DNA of 10,011 nt from assembly GCA_026193755.1 (NCBI GenBank), contig JAPHUI010000175.1, positions 1-10,011 on the forward strand, in the 5' to 3' direction. The notes beneath the pieces were generated by a model that had not been told where the DNA came from, did no database searches, and saw only the letters and a list, made by a program, of their open reading frames with translations. Position 1 is the first letter of the stretch. The number at the start of each line of letters is the position of its first letter. The stretch is from Ignavibacteriaceae bacterium (GTDB lineage: Bacteria; Bacteroidota; Ignavibacteria; Ignavibacteriales; Ignavibacteriaceae). The translations under genes and the position numbers were made by a program. This document shows positions 1-6,855 of the stretch, in pieces.

Positions 1-1
1 A

Positions 2-298
2 TTTCAGTCTGATATTACTGTAATTCCGATAGTGAAGGGAGATACAAAATCTTTTTCAATTGCTGCTGCTTCTATTCTTGCAAAAGTTACTCGCGACCGA
101 CTAATGAAAAATCTTGCTCTTGAATACCCACATTATTTATGGGAGAAGAATAAAGGGTATCCAACGAAAGAGCATAGGGAAATTATCAAGCAAATTGGTC
201 CGAGCCCGATTCACCGGAATACTTTTCTTAAAAAAGTTTTATCGGAACAACAAATCCTGGAATTCAGAAATATTGAAGAAAAAGTTGAGCAAGAATGA
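2..298 (+). CDS. rnhB: Ribonuclease HII, C-terminal part (5' end outside the window)
   Basis: RNase HII cleaves the RNA strand of RNA-DNA hybrids and nicks at single ribonucleotides left in DNA. The reading frame is open from base 2, so the gene begins before the window. A GTG at 32 is an internal Val codon, not a start. Visible family landmarks are the KGD motif (codon for Asp at 41-43), whose Asp corresponds to the last of the four metal-binding acids in E. coli RNase HII; then the [15 protein letters not shown] block; then GYPT followed by H; and the late IHR motif near the end. The DE pair and the third catalytic acid should lie upstream and cannot be checked. The stop codon overlaps the next gene start by ATGA, which suggests co-translation with yraN. 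The family assignment is secure, but activity cannot be judged from this fragment. Confidence 0.95.
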   Translation, partial: FQSDITVIPIVKGDTKSFSIAAASILAKVTRDRLMKNLALEYPHYLWEKNKGYPTKEHREIIKQIGPSPIHRNTFLKKVLSEQQILEFRNIEEKVEQE

Positions 299-660
299 AT
301 CTTGACAGAAAGGAACTGGCAAAGAGAGGCGAAGAACTTGCAGCAAAAATACTTACGGACAAAGGTTTTGAAATAATTGAACGTAATTACAGATACGGAC
401 ACGGTGAAATTGATATAATAGCAATTGATCCAAAAGATGGATGCACTGTTTTCGTTGAAGTAAAAGCAAGACAAAATCTTGAATATGGTGAACCCGAATA
501 CGCTATCACTAAAAACAAACAGAAACAAATAAGAAAAATAGCGGAACTATATCTCTATGATAAAGAGATTAAAGAGATTGACTGCCGTTTTGATGTATTT
601 GCTATTCTATTCCAGGATTTAAACAATCCAGTTGTTAATCATTACGAAAATGCATTTTAG
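295..660 (+). CDS. yraN: YraN/UPF0102 family protein (endonuclease-like fold)
   Basis: This 121-residue protein matches the UPF0102/YraN family, small cytoplasmic proteins with a restriction-endonuclease/Holliday-resolvase-like fold and no settled cellular role. The core is visible: an N-terminal helix with [10 protein letters not shown] (11-20), the motif GHGEIDII (35-42), then VFVEVKAR (52-59), and a late RFDV (98-101). Glu38, Asp40, Glu55 and Lys57 form the D/E-x-K type arrangement expected of a metal-dependent nuclease site. Its length is normal for the family. The ATG overlaps the rnhB stop (ATGA) and the site before it is only weakly Shine-Dalgarno-like, so translation is probably coupled to rnhB. 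rnhB next to yraN is a commonly seen pairing, which supports both calls. Function beyond the fold is not established. Confidence 0.93.
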   Translation: MNLDRKELAKRGEELAAKILTDKGFEIIERNYRYGHGEIDIIAIDPKDGCTVFVEVKARQNLEYGEPEYAITKNKQKQIRKIAELYLYDKEIKEIDCRFDVFAILFQDLNNPVVNHYENAF

Positions 661-801
661 AATTCTTAATAAGTAGTTTCAAATCAATTTATAGAAGATT
701 ATTGGGTTAATTTTAATTTTTTGATTAAGTACAAATAGTCTTTGAATTTCTATTCACAATCATTTTCCATATTTTTGGTTACTATTAAACCTTACTTGCT
801 G

Positions 802-809
802 AAGGTGAT
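802..809 (+). promoter_or_regulatory. Strong ribosome binding site before the mlaE leader ORF
   Basis: The bases AGGTGAT at 803-809 match part of the classical anti-Shine-Dalgarno complement exactly. They sit just before the ATG at 811, with five bases between GG and ATG. No comparable site lies before the TTG at 840. Ribosomes are therefore more likely to load at 811 than at the apparent mlaE start. Confidence 0.6.
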
Positions 810-810
810 T

Positions 811-843
811 ATGATCAATCATAAAACTAAAGATCTCAATTGA
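811..843 (+). CDS. Possible 10-residue leader ORF overlapping the mlaE start
   Basis: An ATG at 811 opens a short frame encoding MINHKTKDLN and ending in TGA at 841-843. The stop overlaps the TTG start of mlaE (840-842) in the arrangement TTGA, the layout used for translational coupling. The good ribosome binding site of this region belongs to this ATG. Two readings fit. It may be a real leader peptide that delivers ribosomes to the weak TTG start. Alternatively, it may be the true N-terminus of MlaE displaced by a one-base sequence error, since the mlaE frame is -1 relative to it. I see no recognisable slippery heptamer, so programmed frameshifting is the least likely reading. Peptide sequence alone suggests no function. 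Confidence 0.4.
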   Translation: MINHKTKDLN

Positions 844-1649
844 ATAACACATCAACAACCGGTAAACTATTCGATACAACGGAAAAAAGATTAACCGAAT
901 TTTTTAATATGCTTGGCGGCTTAACAAGTTTTTCCGTCCGTTTTATTAAAGAAGTATTTTTACCGCCATATGAAGTAGAACAAATAAGAAAGCATATGAT
1001 CGAGTTGGGAATGAAAACACTGCCAATCGTAGGAGTTACTGGCTTCATAATCGGATTAGTTATGGCAATGCAGCTAAGTCCGGTACTTAAACGATTTGGC
1101 GCAGAAGCATTTCTTCCTGGTTCGGTTGGAATTTCTATCGTGCGGGAGCTTGGACCGGTTATTTGTGCTTTAATTTTTGCAGGCCGGGTTAGTTCCGGTA
1201 TCGGTGCTGAACTGGGGTCAATGCGTGTTACAGAGCAGATTGATGCAATGGAGGTTTCCGGTGTAAATCCGTTTAGGTACCTTGTAGTTACAAGAATTTT
1301 TGCGACCACTTTTATACTTCCTATCTTAACGGTATATGTAATTTTCATCTCCTTGATTGGTGCTTACATTGCAGTTGTGCTTGTACAGAATATGACCTGG
1401 GCATATTATTTGGACAGGGTAATCTTTTCTGTAGAGTTTGGAGATGCAATTCCCGGCGTCGCAAAAACATTTGTGTTTGGATACATTGTAGGATTAGTTG
1501 GAGCGTACAAAGGTTATACTGCAGAAAATGGTACTGAAGGAGTTGGAAAAGCTTCAACTAGTGCTGTGGTTGTTTCTTCGTTGCTAATTTTAATTTTTGA
1601 TATGGTGCTTGTGAAATTAACTCTTTGGATTTGGCCAACGGTGAAGTGA
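840..1649 (+). CDS. mlaE: MlaE-family ABC transporter permease (phospholipid transport)
   Basis: MlaE/YrbE is the inner-membrane permease of the Mla system, which moves phospholipids between inner and outer membranes of diderm bacteria. At 269 residues it has normal family length. An amphipathic N-terminal part is followed by several membrane segments, roughly 61-79, 100-115, 150-182, 208-223 and 240-260. The family signature is well preserved: RELGP (102-106), ALIFAGRV (110-117), AELGSMRVTEQIDAMEV (123-139) and, near the end, GTEGVGKAST (231-240). The frame is closed by TAA at 828-830, so the start must be the TTG at 840 or a later codon such as ATG 909 (residue 24). Neither has a good ribosome binding site, and the TTG overlaps a leader ORF stop. 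The stop at 1647-1649 overlaps the mlaF ATG (TGATG). No mlaB follows. Confidence 0.93.
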   Translation: MNNTSTTGKLFDTTEKRLTEFFNMLGGLTSFSVRFIKEVFLPPYEVEQIRKHMIELGMKTLPIVGVTGFIIGLVMAMQLSPVLKRFGAEAFLPGSVGISIVRELGPVICALIFAGRVSSGIGAELGSMRVTEQIDAMEVSGVNPFRYLVVTRIFATTFILPILTVYVIFISLIGAYIAVVLVQNMTWAYYLDRVIFSVEFGDAIPGVAKTFVFGYIVGLVGAYKGYTAENGTEGVGKASTSAVVVSSLLILIFDMVLVKLTLWIWPTVK

Positions 1650-2398
1650 TGGTCGAAATTAAAGATTTACATAAATCTTTTAACAGTAATGTTGTTCTCG
1701 ACGGTGTTTCTTTCAATGTTACTGAAGCTGAGAATATGGTTGTATTTGGTAGAAGCGGAACAGGTAAAAGCGTACTTTTAAAATGTATGATCCGCTTGAT
1801 GGATCCGGATGCCGGCGATGTGTTTATTCAGGGTAAAGATGTTCTTAAATTAGAGCTTAAGGAGCTGAATGAACTGAGAAAAAATATAGGTTTCCTTTTT
1901 CAGGGATCGGCTCTATACGATTCGATGAGTGTTAGAGAAAATCTTGAATTTCCGCTTATCAGAAATTTTGATCTGGATCAGAAGGAAATTGACGAAAGAA
2001 TTCATTTTGTGCTGGAAGCTGTTTCCCTTCTTGAAGCTATCAACAAAATGCCATCAGAATTATCTGGCGGAATGAGGAAGAGAATCGGTCTTGCAAGATC
2101 AATAATTACTAAACCGAAACTTATGCTTTATGATGAACCTACTACCGGACTGGACCCAATTACCTCAAAAGAAATAAGTGTATTAATTACTGAACTGCAA
2201 CACGCTTTGAAAATGACCTCGATTGTTGTTACACACGATCTGTTATGTGCAAAAATTATCGCAGATCGGGCAATTGTACTAAATGAGGGAAAAATAGTAA
2301 AAGAAGGAAGTATAAACGATCTTACTACATCGGAAGATCCTTTACTTAAAAACTTTTTTAGTGATGAAATAATTGAACATAAAGGGAGTATGAAATGA
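1649..2398 (+). CDS. mlaF: MlaF-family ABC transporter ATP-binding protein
   Basis: MlaF is the cytoplasmic ATPase that powers the MlaE permease. In the 249-residue product all ATPase motifs are intact: Walker A GRSGTGKS (34-41), Q-loop Gln85, ABC signature LSGGMRKR (138-145), Walker B LMLYDE (158-163) with catalytic Glu163, D-loop after TTGLDP, and switch His196 in VVTHD. The LSGGM form with RKR is typical of MlaF-like ATPases rather than of generic importers. The ATG at 1649 is chosen because it overlaps the mlaE stop as TGATG and has GGTGA just upstream. An in-frame TTG at 1625 would add eight residues within the mlaE coding end and is less likely. The end overlaps mlaD by ATGA, so the three genes are almost certainly one translationally coupled unit. 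Confidence 0.95.
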   Translation: MVEIKDLHKSFNSNVVLDGVSFNVTEAENMVVFGRSGTGKSVLLKCMIRLMDPDAGDVFIQGKDVLKLELKELNELRKNIGFLFQGSALYDSMSVRENLEFPLIRNFDLDQKEIDERIHFVLEAVSLLEAINKMPSELSGGMRKRIGLARSIITKPKLMLYDEPTTGLDPITSKEISVLITELQHALKMTSIVVTHDLLCAKIIADRAIVLNEGKIVKEGSINDLTTSEDPLLKNFFSDEIIEHKGSMK

Positions 2399-3426
2399 AA
2401 GGCGGAATATCTGGCGCAAAGCTTGGCATATTTATCTTTATCGGAAGTACCCTTCTTGTAATTGGAATTTTTATGTTGGGAAACAAGGAAGCCTTGTTCA
2501 AACCAACCTTTACTGTAAAAGCCTATTTCCATAATATAGAGGGTTTGAGAAACGGTGCACCTGTAAAATTAAGTGGTATTGATGCAGGTGCTGTGCAGAA
2601 TATTAAAGTAGTTGGAGACTCCGTAAGTTTAATAGAAGTTAAGATGCGGTTGCTCAAAGAGATTAAGCATTTCATTAGAGTTGATACCCAGGCAGAGATT
2701 CAAACAGAAGGGCTGGTTGGAAATAAATTTGTTTCTCTTAAAATAGGTGACAGTAAAGCAGAGCAGGTGCAAGATGGTGGTGTTATTCTCGCAAAAGAAC
2801 CAGTCAGCTTTGCTGATATAATACAGGAAACACAGGGAATAATGGGTTATACAAAAGAAATGACAAAGGATCTGGCAGATATAATTAGTAAAATAAATGC
2901 AGGTGAAGGAACCATCGGAAAAGTTTTTAATGATGATGCTCTTTATTATGCAGCGACCAATCTTACACAATCTGCCGAAAAAAGTCTTAGTTCTATAACG
3001 GATGAACTTAATATTATAACAGAACAATATAGAACTCTTGGTTCCGATGTGGCTTCTGCTGTAGAAAATATAAATAACGTGGTTACAGGATTAGATACAG
3101 TGCTTGGCAATGTCTCAGCAGGGAAAGGTGTTCTCGGTTCACTTTTAGTTGAAGGAACCGACGCAGATTCAAATTTTCAGTCTTTAATCTTAAATCTTAA
3201 AGAAATATCCGAGAACTCTAAGAATGCCGCAGTTAGCCTTTCTGAAAATATGGAAGCACTGAAACACAACTGGTTATTTAAAAGTTACTTCGAAGAAAGG
3301 GGATACTGGGATTCACCTGAATATGAAAAGGAAATAGACCAAAAGACAAAGGAGCTTAACGAAAAAATTGAGCTTCTGGATAAAAAGATTGAGGAGTTAA
3401 AATCTTTAGAAACAGATAATAATTAG
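2395..3426 (+). CDS. mlaD: MlaD-like MCE-domain protein with long C-terminal helical region
   Basis: MCE proteins are membrane-anchored periplasmic subunits that form hexameric rings guiding lipids between membranes. The 343-residue product has one N-terminal transmembrane anchor (about 10-29) and an MCE domain (about 37-117) recognisable from FTVKAYFHNIEGLRNGAPVKLSGI onward in pieces such as GLRNGAPV and GLVGNKFV. Beyond it lies a long, mostly helical tail (about 140-290) containing two similar segments, AGEGTIGKVF (169-178) and AGKGVLGSLL (242-251). A conserved-looking NWLFKSYFEERGYWD stretch (292-306) follows, then a charged coiled-coil end (311-337). E. coli MlaD is only about 183 residues, so this is an extended form. 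The ATG is well supported by GGGAG six bases upstream and by the ATGA overlap with mlaF. Confidence 0.93.
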   Translation: MKGGISGAKLGIFIFIGSTLLVIGIFMLGNKEALFKPTFTVKAYFHNIEGLRNGAPVKLSGIDAGAVQNIKVVGDSVSLIEVKMRLLKEIKHFIRVDTQAEIQTEGLVGNKFVSLKIGDSKAEQVQDGGVILAKEPVSFADIIQETQGIMGYTKEMTKDLADIISKINAGEGTIGKVFNDDALYYAATNLTQSAEKSLSSITDELNIITEQYRTLGSDVASAVENINNVVTGLDTVLGNVSAGKGVLGSLLVEGTDADSNFQSLILNLKEISENSKNAAVSLSENMEALKHNWLFKSYFEERGYWDSPEYEKEIDQKTKELNEKIELLDKKIEELKSLETDNN

Positions 3427-3467
3427 GTTTTCTTTCCAAATTTGTAATTTCTCAACCATTGGGGAAT

Positions 3468-3498
3468 TTGACATCAAAGAATAAAAATTATAAATTTA
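3468..3498 (+). promoter_or_regulatory. Candidate promoter for the SpoVG-like gene
   Basis: A perfect TTGACA (3468-3473) is followed after 17 bases by TAAATT (3491-3496), with an alternative TATAAA at 3489-3494 and a 15-base gap. The same stretch also approximates the Bacteroidota pattern: TTTG at 3467-3470, then 20 bases, then TAAATTTA (3491-3498), one base off TAnnTTTG. It lies about 40 bases before the start codon at 3539. The site was judged by eye only, in AT-rich DNA. Confidence 0.5.
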
Positions 3499-3525
3499 TT
3501 CCGAAATTTATCCCTAACCAGAATT

Positions 3526-3530
3526 GGAGG
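3526..3530 (+). promoter_or_regulatory. Consensus Shine-Dalgarno that fixes the start of the SpoVG-like gene
   Basis: GGAGG lies eight bases before the ATG at 3539. It decides between this ATG and an in-frame TTG at 3524, which overlaps the site itself and can be excluded. Confidence 0.8.
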
Positions 3531-3538
3531 CAGCAATA

Positions 3539-3793
3539 ATGAAAATTATAAGAATGAATCCATTGGGAAATGAAACCAGCGGAAAGACCGCAGCATTCTT
3601 TGATGTTCAAACCGATGATGGAATAATCCTGAAAGGATTCCGGCTGGTAAATGGTTCCAACGGAATTTTTATGTCTTCTCCCGACCAAAAAGGAAAAGAT
3701 GGTAAGTACTATGAAACTGTCACTCTTCCAAAAGAAATGAAATCTGAACTTGAGAAGGTCGCGCTTGAGGAGTTTAATAAAATGCCCAAATAG
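3539..3793 (+). CDS. SpoVG-like small protein
   Basis: The 84-residue product resembles the SpoVG family (septation/sporulation regulator fold; the Firmicute and Borrelia members bind nucleic acid and regulate gene expression). The similarity is seen as an ordered series: an N-terminal strand MKIIRMNPLG, then GIILKGFRLVNGSNGIFMSSP (28-48, read in parts: hydrophobic strand, NG-NG-F turn, the S-P that matches the usual M-P), then GKYYETVTLP (55-64) where the family has G-x-x-x-D-x-x-x-P, then a C-terminal helix ending LEEFNK. Length is slightly below B. subtilis SpoVG (about 97). The gene stands alone with a promoter-like site, a consensus ribosome binding site and a terminator. Its role in a non-sporulating diderm is unknown. 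Assignment is by pattern, not by search. Confidence 0.7.
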   Translation: MKIIRMNPLGNETSGKTAAFFDVQTDDGIILKGFRLVNGSNGIFMSSPDQKGKDGKYYETVTLPKEMKSELEKVALEEFNKMPK

Positions 3794-3824
3794 AGTTTAC
3801 TTCCTCTGTTTTAATAATTTGAGG

Positions 3825-3858
3825 TGGTCACGAACTAAATCGTGACCATTCTTATTTT
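3825..3858 (+). terminator. Intrinsic terminator after the SpoVG-like gene
   Basis: A perfect nine-base stem, TGGTCACGA (3825-3833) with TCGTGACCA (3840-3848), closes a six-base loop and is followed by the T-rich run TTCTTATTTT (3849-3858). The stop codon of the gene is about 30 bases upstream. The opposite side is not A-rich enough to act on the minus strand, so it should end transcription before uvrA. Confidence 0.8.
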
Positions 3859-3978
3859 AACTAAAGTTTTCTAATATTTATACTTACATTTTCCCCTCTC
3901 CTGTATCAAATAAATTCTTAAATTAACAGTCTGGAATCTTAATTCATTCTCCGTTACTCTTTTTAAATAGATTTACAA

Positions 3979-6765
3979 ATGGCTGAAAAGAAAGTAAATG
4001 CAAACCACAAAAAAATAGTTGTCAAAGGCGCACGTGAGCACAACCTTAAAAACCTCAGCTTTGAGATTCCGAGGAACAAGCTGGTTGTGTTTACAGGTGT
4101 AAGCGGAAGTGGTAAATCTTCGCTGGTCTTTGATACGATATATGCAGAAGGACAAAGAAGATATGTTGAAAGTCTTTCTTCGTATGCTCGGCAGTTTTTA
4201 GAAAGAATGAACAAACCTGATGTTGACTTCATCCAGGGAATTTCTCCCGCGGTTGCAATTGAGCAGAAAACAGTTGTCCGTAATTCCCGCTCGACTGTCG
4301 GAACAACCACAGAAGTTTATGATTATCTTCGTCTTCTTTTTGCAAGAATTGGAAAGACAATCTGCTTTCAATGCGGAAAAGAAGTAACAAGAGCAACCAC
4401 CACCACAGTAGTTGACTGGCTGGAAAATCAATCCGATGGTACAAAATTTTATCTGGGCTTTCCGCTTCATCAGCACGAAGGACATACAGCAAAAGAAGAA
4501 GTAGAACATTTAAAAAAGCGAGGGTTTTTTAGAATATATAATGGTAAAAAGTTAATTGATTTGAATGAAGAGAAAAATTCTGTTAAAGGGGCAAAAGATA
4601 TCCGTGTAATCATTGAAAGATTCAAGACTGAAAAAGGAAAAATTCGTGAGAAATTATCTGACTCGATTGAAGTAACATTCAAAGAAGGTGAAAACAGACA
4701 TATCATCATCAATGCCGAAACTGGTGAAGAAAAAGAATTCAATAAATATTACGAATGCTGCGGAATAAGATACGAAGAACCCGAACCGAGATTTTTCTCT
4801 TTTAACAATCCGTTTGGTGCCTGTCCCGTTTGTCAGGGATTCAGCAAAACAATCGGTATTGATATGAACCTTGTAATTCCCGATCCGAACCTGAGCATTA
4901 TGGATGGAGCTATTGCACCATTCCGGGGAGCTAAATATAGTTCCTTTTTGAGGGATTTAGTTCAGAATGCAAAAGCGTTTAAAATTCCACTTAACATTCC
5001 TTTCAAACAATTAACAGAAAATCAGGTTGAACTGGTTAAAAAAGGTTTTGGCACGTATCTCGGAATAGATGGCTTCTTTGCAAAACTGGAGCAGAAGACT
5101 TACAAGATGCACGTGCGTGTTATGTTAAGCCGATTTAGAGGTTACACCCTTTGCAGTGCTTGTAAAGGTTCACGACTGCGAAGAGAAGCGTTGCAGGTGA
5201 AGATTGTAGGCAAATCTATTTATGATGTCGTTTCACTTCCGATTGAACATTCATTAAAGTTTTTTGAAGAGCTAAAACTTTCCGATTATGATCTTCTGAT
5301 CGGCGAAAGAATTCTTAAAGAGATTATTAAAAGATTAAAGTTTTTAAACGATGTCGGTATTGGTTATTTAACAATGGACCGTTTGAGCAGCACACTTTCT
5401 GGGGGAGAAACACAAAGAATAAATCTTGCAACTTCGCTGGGTTCATCACTTGTTGGAACACTATACGTTCTTGATGAACCAACAATCGGACTTCATCCAA
5501 GGGATAACAACAGATTAATCCAGCTTCTGAAAAACCTTCGTGATATTGGAAACACAGTACTGATTGTCGAGCATGATCCGGAGATGATGCATAATGCTGA
5601 TCTGATTTTTGATATGGGACCAAGAGCAGGAATAAACGGTGGAGAAATTATTACATCGGGAACGGTTGATAATATATTAAAAAGTGAAAATTCTCTAACA
5701 GGAAAGTACCTTTCAGGGAAGATGAAAATTCCACTTCCGAAGAAAAGAATTACTAAGAAAACAAAAAGCATTGAAATCATCGGTGCGAAAGAGAACAACC
5801 TGAAAAATCTTACAATCGAAATTCCTTTAAACAGATTTGTTGTAATCACCGGAGTAAGCGGTTCAGGGAAAAGCACTCTTATCCACGATGTGCTTTATGC
5901 CGGAGTTGCAAAGTATTTTGGAATGGCACCTTCACACATAGGTAAGTTTGATGATATAACAGGTGCAAAATACATTGACGCGATAGAAATTGTTGACCAA
6001 TCACCAATTGGCAAATCACCCAGATCGAATCCTATTAGCTATGTAAAAGCATTTGAACAAATCCGTGAGCTTTTTGCATCAACTCATCAGGCAAGAGCCA
6101 GAGGTTACAAACCAGGATATTTTTCTTTCAATGTTCCCGGGGGAAGATGCGAAACCTGCCAGGGCGATGGTTATATTAAAGTAGAAATGCAGTTTCTTGC
6201 AGATCTTTATTTAAAATGTGAAGATTGTGAAGGAACCCGATTCAAAAAAGAGATAAGAGAGATTACATACCATGGTAAAAATCTGGTCGATGTTCTTGAA
6301 ATGACTGTCGATGAAGCTTTGTTGTTCTTTAAAGATCATAAAAAGATAGAAAAGATTCTACAGGTGCTTTCTGATGTTGGTTTGGGCTACATCAAACTGG
6401 GACAACCGTCAAATACTCTTTCTGGAGGTGAAGCACAAAGAGTAAAACTTGCGTCGCATCTTGTAGCAAGTAAAGATAATAAGCATACTCTTTTTATTTT
6501 CGATGAACCGACAACAGGACTTCACTTCGATGATATTTCCAAACTGCTCAATTGCTTTAATATGCTTGTTGAGAGGAATAATTCCGTTGTAATTATTGAA
6601 CACAATCTTGATGTAATCAAGTGTGCGGATTATGTAATTGATCTTGGCCCCGAAGCCGGAGAAAAGGGAGGAGAAGTTGTTGCAACCGGCACTCCCGAAG
6701 AAATTATTGAAGTAGAAAATTCGTGGACAGGGAAGTATTTGAAGGAGTATTTGAATGGAGTATAA
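3979..6765 (+). CDS. uvrA: UvrABC excinuclease subunit A
   Basis: UvrA is the dimeric ATPase that, with UvrB, finds bulky DNA damage in nucleotide excision repair. The 928-residue product is full length and holds two ABC modules. First: Walker A GVSGSGKS (40-47), signature LSGGETQR (473-480), Walker B with Asp499-Glu500, His532. Second: Walker A GVSGSGKS (625-632), signature LSGGEAQR (814-821), Walker B with Asp842-Glu843, His875. The second zinc module is intact (Cys724, 727, 747, 750). Other pairs are Cys129/132 and Cys392/395. The first zinc module is altered: Cys282/285 are present, but the partner pair is an adjacent Cys260-Cys261 instead of C-x-x-C. An in-frame TAA at 3964 makes ATG 3979 the only good start; it has no clear Shine-Dalgarno. 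No E. coli-type LexA box was seen upstream. Single-gene unit. Confidence 0.98.
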   Translation: MAEKKVNANHKKIVVKGAREHNLKNLSFEIPRNKLVVFTGVSGSGKSSLVFDTIYAEGQRRYVESLSSYARQFLERMNKPDVDFIQGISPAVAIEQKTVVRNSRSTVGTTTEVYDYLRLLFARIGKTICFQCGKEVTRATTTTVVDWLENQSDGTKFYLGFPLHQHEGHTAKEEVEHLKKRGFFRIYNGKKLIDLNEEKNSVKGAKDIRVIIERFKTEKGKIREKLSDSIEVTFKEGENRHIIINAETGEEKEFNKYYECCGIRYEEPEPRFFSFNNPFGACPVCQGFSKTIGIDMNLVIPDPNLSIMDGAIAPFRGAKYSSFLRDLVQNAKAFKIPLNIPFKQLTENQVELVKKGFGTYLGIDGFFAKLEQKTYKMHVRVMLSRFRGYTLCSACKGSRLRREALQVKIVGKSIYDVVSLPIEHSLKFFEELKLSDYDLLIGERILKEIIKRLKFLNDVGIGYLTMDRLSSTLSGGETQRINLATSLGSSLVGTLYVLDEPTIGLHPRDNNRLIQLLKNLRDIGNTVLIVEHDPEMMHNADLIFDMGPRAGINGGEIITSGTVDNILKSENSLTGKYLSGKMKIPLPKKRITKKTKSIEIIGAKENNLKNLTIEIPLNRFVVITGVSGSGKSTLIHDVLYAGVAKYFGMAPSHIGKFDDITGAKYIDAIEIVDQSPIGKSPRSNPISYVKAFEQIRELFASTHQARARGYKPGYFSFNVPGGRCETCQGDGYIKVEMQFLADLYLKCEDCEGTRFKKEIREITYHGKNLVDVLEMTVDEALLFFKDHKKIEKILQVLSDVGLGYIKLGQPSNTLSGGEAQRVKLASHLVASKDNKHTLFIFDEPTTGLHFDDISKLLNCFNMLVERNNSVVIIEHNLDVIKCADYVIDLGPEAGEKGGEVVATGTPEEIIEVENSWTGKYLKEYLNGV

Positions 6766-6769
6766 TTTT

Positions 6770-6855
6770 CTTAATGTATCTTAGTGCCCTTTGTGTCTCA
6801 GTGGTGAAGAAGTATTATAACCACATAGACACATAGAACACAAAGGCATATTAAG
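6770..6855. repeat. Imperfect inverted repeat between convergent genes
   Basis: The gap between uvrA and the minus-strand oxidoreductase is almost filled by an interrupted palindrome. Outer arms are CTTAATGT (6770-6777) and ATATTAAG (6848-6855, one G-T pair). Middle arms are CCTTTGTGT (6788-6796) and ACACAAAGG (6838-6846), a perfect nine-base match. Inner arms are GTGGT (6801-6805) and ACCAC (6820-6824). The right side also carries an extra GACACATAG unit, so the arms look built from short CTTTGTGTCT-like units. Transcripts from either strand could fold here, so it may serve as a two-way terminator, though it lacks a T-run directly after the stem. From memory, similar intergenic GTGTCTTTGTGG-type repeats occur in many FCB genomes; this was not checked. 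Confidence 0.65.

Noticed and set aside
32-34. GTG at 32 as the start of a short RNase HII gene
   Set aside because: The frame is open to the left edge with family-like residues before it, so it is an internal Val codon of a gene cut by the window.
661-800. A gene or RNA in the AT-rich gap between yraN and the mla leader
   Set aside because: All frames are broken by stops and there is no stable stem. Only a loose TTAAT/ATTAA pair and promoter-like AT tracts are present.
1625-1648. TTG 1625 as the mlaF start
   Set aside because: It would lie inside the mlaE coding end and add eight residues not typical of the family. The ATG at 1649 has the TGATG overlap and a GGTGA site.
3446-3469. Hairpin AATTTCTC / GGGAATTT after mlaD as a terminator
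   Set aside because: The stem has a mismatch and two G-T pairs, no T-run follows it, and its right arm overlaps the better-supported TTGACA element. Too weak to list.
3901-3929. CTGT ... ACAG before uvrA as a LexA/SOS box
   Set aside because: The half-sites are 21 bases apart, not the 8 of the E. coli box, and the flanks are not symmetric. No evidence for SOS control.
3979-4509. Long minus-strand open frames opposite uvrA (for example 3963-4310 and 5493-5876)
   Set aside because: They are reverse shadows of the uvrA codons, show no family resemblance and have no start signals. The same applies to frames opposite mlaE, mlaF, mlaD and the peptidase gene.
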